DNA from: Betaproteobacteria bacterium
Lineage (GTDB): Bacteria; Pseudomonadota; Gammaproteobacteria; Burkholderiales; Rhodocyclaceae
Length of the DNA: 38,606 nucleotides
Assembly (NCBI GenBank): GCA_019136545.1
Contig: JAGVUA010000113.1
Location: forward strand, 1-38,606
Direction: 5' to 3'
Shown: piece by piece, positions 34,973 to 38,606 of the stretch
Position numbering within the stretch: the stretch's first letter is position 1
Layout: every line of letters starts with the position of its first letter
Program-made: the position numbers and the translations under genes
Notes under the pieces: model-generated
What the model was told of the DNA's origin: nothing
Databases searched by the model: none
Seen by the model: only the letters and a program-made list of their open reading frames with translations

Positions 34973-36703
34973 GCTTCGCCCTGCACGGCCTGGCGGTGTC
35001 GTCGGGCATCGCCATCGGCCGTGCCCACCTGGTGTCGCACGCCACGCTGGAGGTCGCCCACTACAGGATCAAGGACCGGGACGTGGCGACCGAGCTCGCG
35101 CGCTTCGACGCGGCGGTCGCCAGCGTCAGGGCGGAACTCGATCAGCTCAAGAGCGAAGCGTCGGCGCCGGGCACGCCGTCGGAAGTCGCGGCCTTCGTCG
35201 ACATCCACGCCATGATCCTCGCCGATCCGATGCTCGCCGAACTGCCCAAGGACCTGATCCGCGAGCGCCGCTGCAACGCCGAATGGGCGCTGGTGCAGCA
35301 GATGGAACAGCTGGTCGAGCAGTTCGACGAAATCGAGGACGCCTACCTGCGCGAGCGCAAGCACGACGTGGTGCAGGTGGTCGAGCGGGTACTCAAGGCC
35401 CTGATGGGCAAGGCGCGCAAGCTATCCAGGCGCGGCAAGGACGAGGACCTGATCATCGTCGCCCACGATCTTTCGCCGGCCGACACCATTCAGTTCAAGA
35501 ACCTGAAGATCGGCGGCTTCGTCACCGATCTGGGCGGCGCCACCTCGCACACCGCCATCGTCGCCCGCAGCCTGGCCATTCCGGCGGTGGTCGGCCTGCA
35601 CCACGCCCGGTCGCTGGTGCGCGAGGACGACCTGGTCATCGTCGATGGCAGCCGCGGCGTGCTGCTCATCGAGCCCGATCCGCGCGTGCTCGAGGAATAC
35701 CGGCTCCGCAAGAGCGAGCTGGAGCTGGAGCGCTCCAAGCTCAAGCGCCTGAAGAACGCGCGGTCGGCAACGCTCGACGGCGAGGAAGTGGCGCTCCAGG
35801 CCAACATCGAGCTGCCGCAGGACATCGAGCAGGTCAAGGAAGTCGGCGCCGACGGCATCGGCCTGTTCCGCACCGAGTTCCTGTTCATGAACCGCGACGA
35901 ACTGCCCGACGAGGACGAGCAGTACGAGGCCTACAAGGCGGTGGCGAAGGCCATGGCCGGCCGGCCGGTGACCATCCGCACCCTCGACCTCGGCGCCGAC
36001 AAGGAAGTGCAGGCGCTGGCCGGCACGGGGCGGCAGGCGACCAACCCGGCGCTCGGCCTGCGCGCCATCCGCTATTGCCTGGCCGAACCGCAGATCTTCC
36101 TGACCCAGTTGCGCGCCATCCTGCGCGCCGCCCACTACGGCAACATCCGCATCCTGATTCCCATGCTCGCGCATGTCGCCGAGATCGAGCAGACGCTGGC
36201 GATGATCGCGCAGGCCAAGGCCCAGCTGCGCGCCACGCGCCACAAGTTCGACGAAAACATCCGCATCGGCGGCATGATCGAGATTCCGGCGGCGGCGCTG
36301 GCGCTCGGACCCTTCGTCAAGCGCCTGCACTTCCTGTCGCTGGGCACCAACGATCTCATCCAGTACACCCTGGCGATCGACCGCTCGGACGAGACGGTGG
36401 CGCATCTCTACGATCCGCTGCATCCCGCCGTGCTGCGCCTGATCCACCAGACCATCGCCGCCGGCGCGCGCGCGGAGATTCCCGTCGCCGTCTGCGGCGA
36501 AATGGCCGGCGATCCGGCCATGAGCCGGCTGCTGATCGGCCTTGGGGCTGCGCCAGTTCTCGATGCACCCCTCGCTGATTCTCGAGGTCAAGCAGCAGGT
36601 CGTCACGGCCGACGCCGAGATGCTGGCCATGAAAGTCGGCCGGCTGCTCCGCTTCGAGGAACCGGACCGGCTGCGCGAGCACGTCGAGAAACTCAACGCC
36701 TAG
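34969..36703 (+). CDS. ptsI: PTS enzyme I, frameshifted near the 3' end
   Basis: Enzyme I takes phosphate from phosphoenolpyruvate and passes it to HPr. The swivel-domain His194 lies in GGATSHTAIVARS. The PEP-binding domain has GIGLFRTEFLFMNR, TIRTLDLGADKE, FLSLGTNDLIQYTLAIDR and the catalytic Cys in CGEMAGDP. All match the family until about residue 525. There the GGGG run at 36544-36547 appears to carry one extra G. In the uncorrected frame the protein ends in an unrelated basic tail, with a stop at 36754-36756. In the corrected frame it reads LRQFSMHPSLILEVKQQ and onward to EHVEKLNA, stopping at TAG 36701-36703, for 577 residues (E. coli 575). A sequencing error or a real mutation are both possible. 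Confidence 0.93.
36544..36547 (+). other. Suspected one-base insertion in ptsI (GGGG run)
   Basis: Removing one G restores the enzyme I C-terminus to full family length. This is the likely point of the frameshift. Confidence 0.75.
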
Positions 36704-36704
36704 C

Positions 36705-36728
36705 AAAGTCAGCCGTGGCGGCGCGCCG
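36705..36728 (+). repeat. 24-bp dispersed repeat, copy 11
   Basis: Intergenic, one base after the true ptsI stop. Reads AAAGTCAG, CCGT, GGCG, GCG, CGCCG. Confidence 0.85.
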
Positions 36729-36730
36729 AA

Positions 36731-36752
36731 CACGCCGAGCACGCCGAGCACG
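36731..36752 (+). repeat. Short tandem repeat of a 9-mer
   Basis: CACGCCGAG occurs twice in tandem, followed by CACG, just after repeat copy 11 and just before the metX -35 element. Confidence 0.6.
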
Positions 36753-36781
36753 TTGACGTAGCGCGGCAAGCAAGGTAAGTT
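36753..36781 (+). promoter_or_regulatory. Promoter of metX
   Basis: TTGACG at 36753-36758 and TAAGTT at 36776-36781 are separated by exactly 17 bases. The -35 matches consensus at five of six bases, the -10 only at three. The predicted start, near 36788, coincides with the 5' end of the riboswitch aptamer, which supports it. Confidence 0.5.
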
Positions 36782-36787
36782 GCTTCC

Positions 36788-36846
36788 CGTGGCGCCAATT
36801 TGAACTCAGCTTGCGGGCGCTTGATAAATTCGGCTAAAGCGAGGAA
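36788..36846 (+). ncRNA. SAM-II-type riboswitch aptamer upstream of metX
   Basis: The segment contains, in order, the pieces conserved in SAM-II (metA/SAM-alpha) aptamers. A P1 strand GCGCC (36792-36796) pairs with GGCGC (36816-36820). The loop has AATTTGAAC and GCTTGCGG. A joining segment TTGATAAATT is followed by GGCTAAAG (36832-36839). CTC (36804-36806) can pair with GAG (36841-36843) as the pseudoknot. These match what I recall of SAM-II sequences, notably the TGATAAAT and GCTAAA blocks. It sits directly upstream of metX, a methionine gene, as SAM-II switches do, and it is followed by a terminator. Excess SAM should switch off metX. Confidence 0.82.
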
Positions 36847-36851
36847 TCCGG

Positions 36852-36887
36852 AACCCGGTCCCGCTTTCGCAGCCGACCGGGTTTTTT
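36852..36887 (+). terminator. Intrinsic terminator, riboswitch expression platform
   Basis: AACCCGGTC (36852-36860) and GACCGGGTT (36875-36883) form a perfect 9-bp stem with a 14-base loop. A run of six T follows (36882-36887), and the metX ATG lies only seven bases further on. The position between the aptamer and the gene implies transcription attenuation. Confidence 0.85.
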
Positions 36888-36894
36888 ATTGCAC

Positions 36895-38007
36895 ATGAGC
36901 AGCTCGAACAACGGTATCGGCATCGTCAAGGCGGAACGCGCTCGCTTCGAAGCGCCGCTGGCGCTCGCCTCGGGCGGCACGCTGCCCGGCTTCGAGCTGG
37001 TTTACGAAACCTACGGCAAGCTCAACGCGGCGGGAAGCAACGCGATCCTGGTCTGCCACGCACTGTCCGGCCATCATCACGTCGCCGGACATTACGCCGA
37101 CGAACCGAAGAATGTCGGCTGGTGGGACAACATGATCGGGCCCGGCAGGCCGATCGACACCGAGCGTTTCTTCGTCGTGGGGGTGAACAATCTCGGCGGC
37201 TGCCACGGCTCGACCGGACCGGCGTCGATCAATCCGGCCACCGGCAAAGCCTGGGGCGCCGACTTTCCGGTGGTGACCGTGACCGATTGGGTCAATGCCC
37301 AAGCTCGGCTGGCCGACCGCCTGGGCGTTTCGCAGTGGGCGGCAACTGTAGGAGGAAGTTTGGGCGGCATGCAGGCCCTGCAATGGACCCTGCAGTTTCC
37401 CGAGCGCGTCCGCCACGCGCTGGTCATCGCCGCCGCGCCCAACCTGACCGCCGAGAACATCGCCTTCAACGAAGTCGCGCGACAGGCCATCCTCACCGAT
37501 CCCGAGTACAAGGCCGGCCGGCGGCCGGTGACCGGCCTGCGCCTGGCGCGCATGCTCGGCCACATCACCTACCTGTCGGACGACCAGATGGCCGAGAAGT
37601 TCGGTCGCAAGCGCCGGCCGAACGCCGCTTCCTTCGGCTTCGGCGTCGAGTTCGAAGTGGAGTCCTACCTGAACTACCAGGGCGACAAGTTCGCCGAGTG
37701 GTTCGACGCCGACACTTACCTGCGCATGACCCGGGCGCTCGACTACTTCGACCCCGCCGCCGAATATGGCGGCGACTTGCAAGCGGCGCTGGTGCGGGCG
37801 CAGGCGAAGTTCCTGGTGGTGTCGTTCTCCACCGACTGGCGCTTTTCGCCCGAGCGGTCGCGCGAAATCGTCGATGCCCTCGTGCACAACGGCCAGAATG
37901 TCGCCTATGCCGAGATCAAGAGCGTGCACGGCCACGATTCCTTCCTGATGCAGGACGCGCACTACCACGCCATCGTGCGCGCCTATCTCGACGGCGTGTC
38001 GCCATGA
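36895..38007 (+). CDS. metX: Homoserine O-acyltransferase (MetX)
   Basis: A 370-residue alpha/beta-hydrolase-fold enzyme that acylates homoserine as the first committed step of methionine synthesis. The acyl donor (acetyl- or succinyl-CoA) cannot be decided safely from sequence. The nucleophile is Ser155 in [15 protein letters not shown]. The catalytic Asp is in [16 protein letters not shown] and the His in [27 protein letters not shown] and YETYGKLNA are also diagnostic. The start is the ATG at 36895. A TTG two codons earlier is possible. No Shine-Dalgarno sequence lies between the terminator T-run and the ATG, which is unusual. The stop overlaps metW by ATGA. It is probably controlled by the SAM-II-type switch. 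Confidence 0.97.
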   Translation: MSSSNNGIGIVKAERARFEAPLALASGGTLPGFELVYETYGKLNAAGSNAILVCHALSGHHHVAGHYADEPKNVGWWDNMIGPGRPIDTERFFVVGVNNLGGCHGSTGPASINPATGKAWGADFPVVTVTDWVNAQARLADRLGVSQWAATVGGSLGGMQALQWTLQFPERVRHALVIAAAPNLTAENIAFNEVARQAILTDPEYKAGRRPVTGLRLARMLGHITYLSDDQMAEKFGRKRRPNAASFGFGVEFEVESYLNYQGDKFAEWFDADTYLRMTRALDYFDPAAEYGGDLQAALVRAQAKFLVVSFSTDWRFSPERSREIVDALVHNGQNVAYAEIKSVHGHDSFLMQDAHYHAIVRAYLDGVSP

Positions 38008-38015
38008 CTGACTTT
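37992..38015 (-). repeat. 24-bp dispersed repeat, copy 12 (metX/metW junction)
   Basis: Read on the minus strand: AAAGTCAG, TCAT, GGCG, ACA, CGCCG. It contains the metX stop and the metW start codon. Confidence 0.8.
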
Positions 38016-38603
38016 TCGCTGACCCGCCCCGACTTCGACGTCATCGCCGGCTGGGTGCAGCCCGGCGAGCGCGTGCTCGACCTGGGTTGCGGCGACGGCT
38101 CCCTGCTGCGCCGCCTGATCGAAGCGCGCGGCGTGGTCGGCTGGGGCGTCGAGCTCGACGACGCCAAGGTGCTGGCCGCCATCCGGAACGGCATCAACGT
38201 CATTCAGGGCGACCTCGAAGGCGGGCTGGCCGATTTCGAAACGGATGCTTTCCAGCACGTCATCCTGTCGCAGACGCTGCAAGCCATGCGCCACACGGAA
38301 AACATCATCAACGAGATGCTGCGCGTCGGCCGCGAGGCGGTGGTGAGCTTCCCGAACTTCGGTTACTGGAAGCATCGCCAAGCCATCCTCAACGGCCGCA
38401 TGCCGGTCTCGGAAAGCCTGCCGCACCAGTGGTACAACTCGCCCAACGTGCGCTTCTTCACCATCGCCGACTTCGACGCTTTTTGCGCCGAACGCGGCAT
38501 CGTGGTGCGCGAGCGCAAGGTGTTCGACGAGGGCCGGGAAATTACCGAGGAACACAACTTCCTCGGCAGCACCGCGGTCTACCGGCTGGGCCGCCCCAGG
38601 TAG
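38004..38603 (+). CDS. metW: Methionine biosynthesis protein MetW
   Basis: A 199-residue SAM-dependent methyltransferase-fold protein that accompanies MetX and is needed for its full activity in several proteobacteria. The SAM-binding motif is [17 protein letters not shown]. Family wording follows in [54 protein letters not shown] and [17 protein letters not shown]. The ATG at 38004 overlaps the metX stop. The N-terminus [11 protein letters not shown] is a little longer than usual, and its first codons lie within repeat copy 12. The stop is TAG at 38601-38603, so it is complete at the edge of the window. Confidence 0.96.
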   Translation: MTDFSLTRPDFDVIAGWVQPGERVLDLGCGDGSLLRRLIEARGVVGWGVELDDAKVLAAIRNGINVIQGDLEGGLADFETDAFQHVILSQTLQAMRHTENIINEMLRVGREAVVSFPNFGYWKHRQAILNGRMPVSESLPHQWYNSPNVRFFTIADFDAFCAERGIVVRERKVFDEGREITEEHNFLGSTAVYRLGRPR

Positions 38604-38606
38604 CCC

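Noticed and set aside
36704-36756. A genuine extended C-terminus of enzyme I ending at 36756
   Set aside because: The extension is Arg/Ala rich and unrelated to the family, while the shifted frame gives the exact conserved C-terminus.

Overview
The window is a GC-rich, gene-dense chromosomal segment of a betaproteobacterium, most likely in the Rhodocyclales or a close relative. The evidence is gene order and protein content: rsmB-DUF4390-ntrY-ntrX-trkA-trkH in one run, EIIA(Man)-HPr-EI in a cluster, metX-metW overlapping, and hemE next to priA. No phage, insertion sequence, CRISPR array, rRNA or tRNA was seen. The genus is an inference.

Layout. 1-3553: the 3' part of prfC, then leftward genes for an HDOD protein, a flavodoxin-like protein and a YaeQ protein. 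3554-4186: a sparse region with a possible small RNA or leader, a perfect 26-bp palindrome and a 64-residue hypothetical protein. 4187-8873: an M48 lipoprotein protease, tpx, a metallo-beta-lactamase-fold hydrolase, mscL and an AsmA-family gene that appears to have lost its 3' end. 8797-11770: an orphan mlaF-like ATPase, divergent from a ROK sugar kinase and an MFS transporter. 11767-15234: priA and hemE, separated by a gene-free 387-bp stretch with DnaA-box-like sites. 15345-20760: a leftward operon for a TonB-dependent receptor, a YfiR protein and a hybrid histidine kinase. 20844-29006: the leftward rsmB-DUF4390-ntrY-ntrX-trkA-trkH run, in which the NtrX regulator has a degenerate AAA+ domain. 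29169-33269: an SRPBCC protein, a two-domain phosphotransferase/P-loop kinase, an HDOD-REC-GGDEF regulator and an unannotated-looking 51-residue ORF. 33287-36703: apbE and the PTS genes, with a one-base frameshift near the end of ptsI. 36753-38603: a promoter, a SAM-II-type riboswitch, an intrinsic terminator, metX and metW.

The most striking signal is a dispersed 24-bp sequence present 12 times. Every copy has AAAGTCAG, then four semi-variable bases, then GGCG, three bases and CGCCG. The second half can form a small hairpin. Copies occur in both orientations, in intergenic gaps and inside genes, where they fall mostly in linkers or variable loops. All exact AAAGTCAG octamers I found in the window belong to such an element. 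I do not recognise it as a named repeat family. Other notable points are -10-like hexamers placed exactly where they would give leaderless mRNAs (TAGAAT or similar, 7-9 bases before ATG, no Shine-Dalgarno), the SAM-II-like switch in a betaproteobacterium, and the apparent rearrangement joint between asmA and mlaF.
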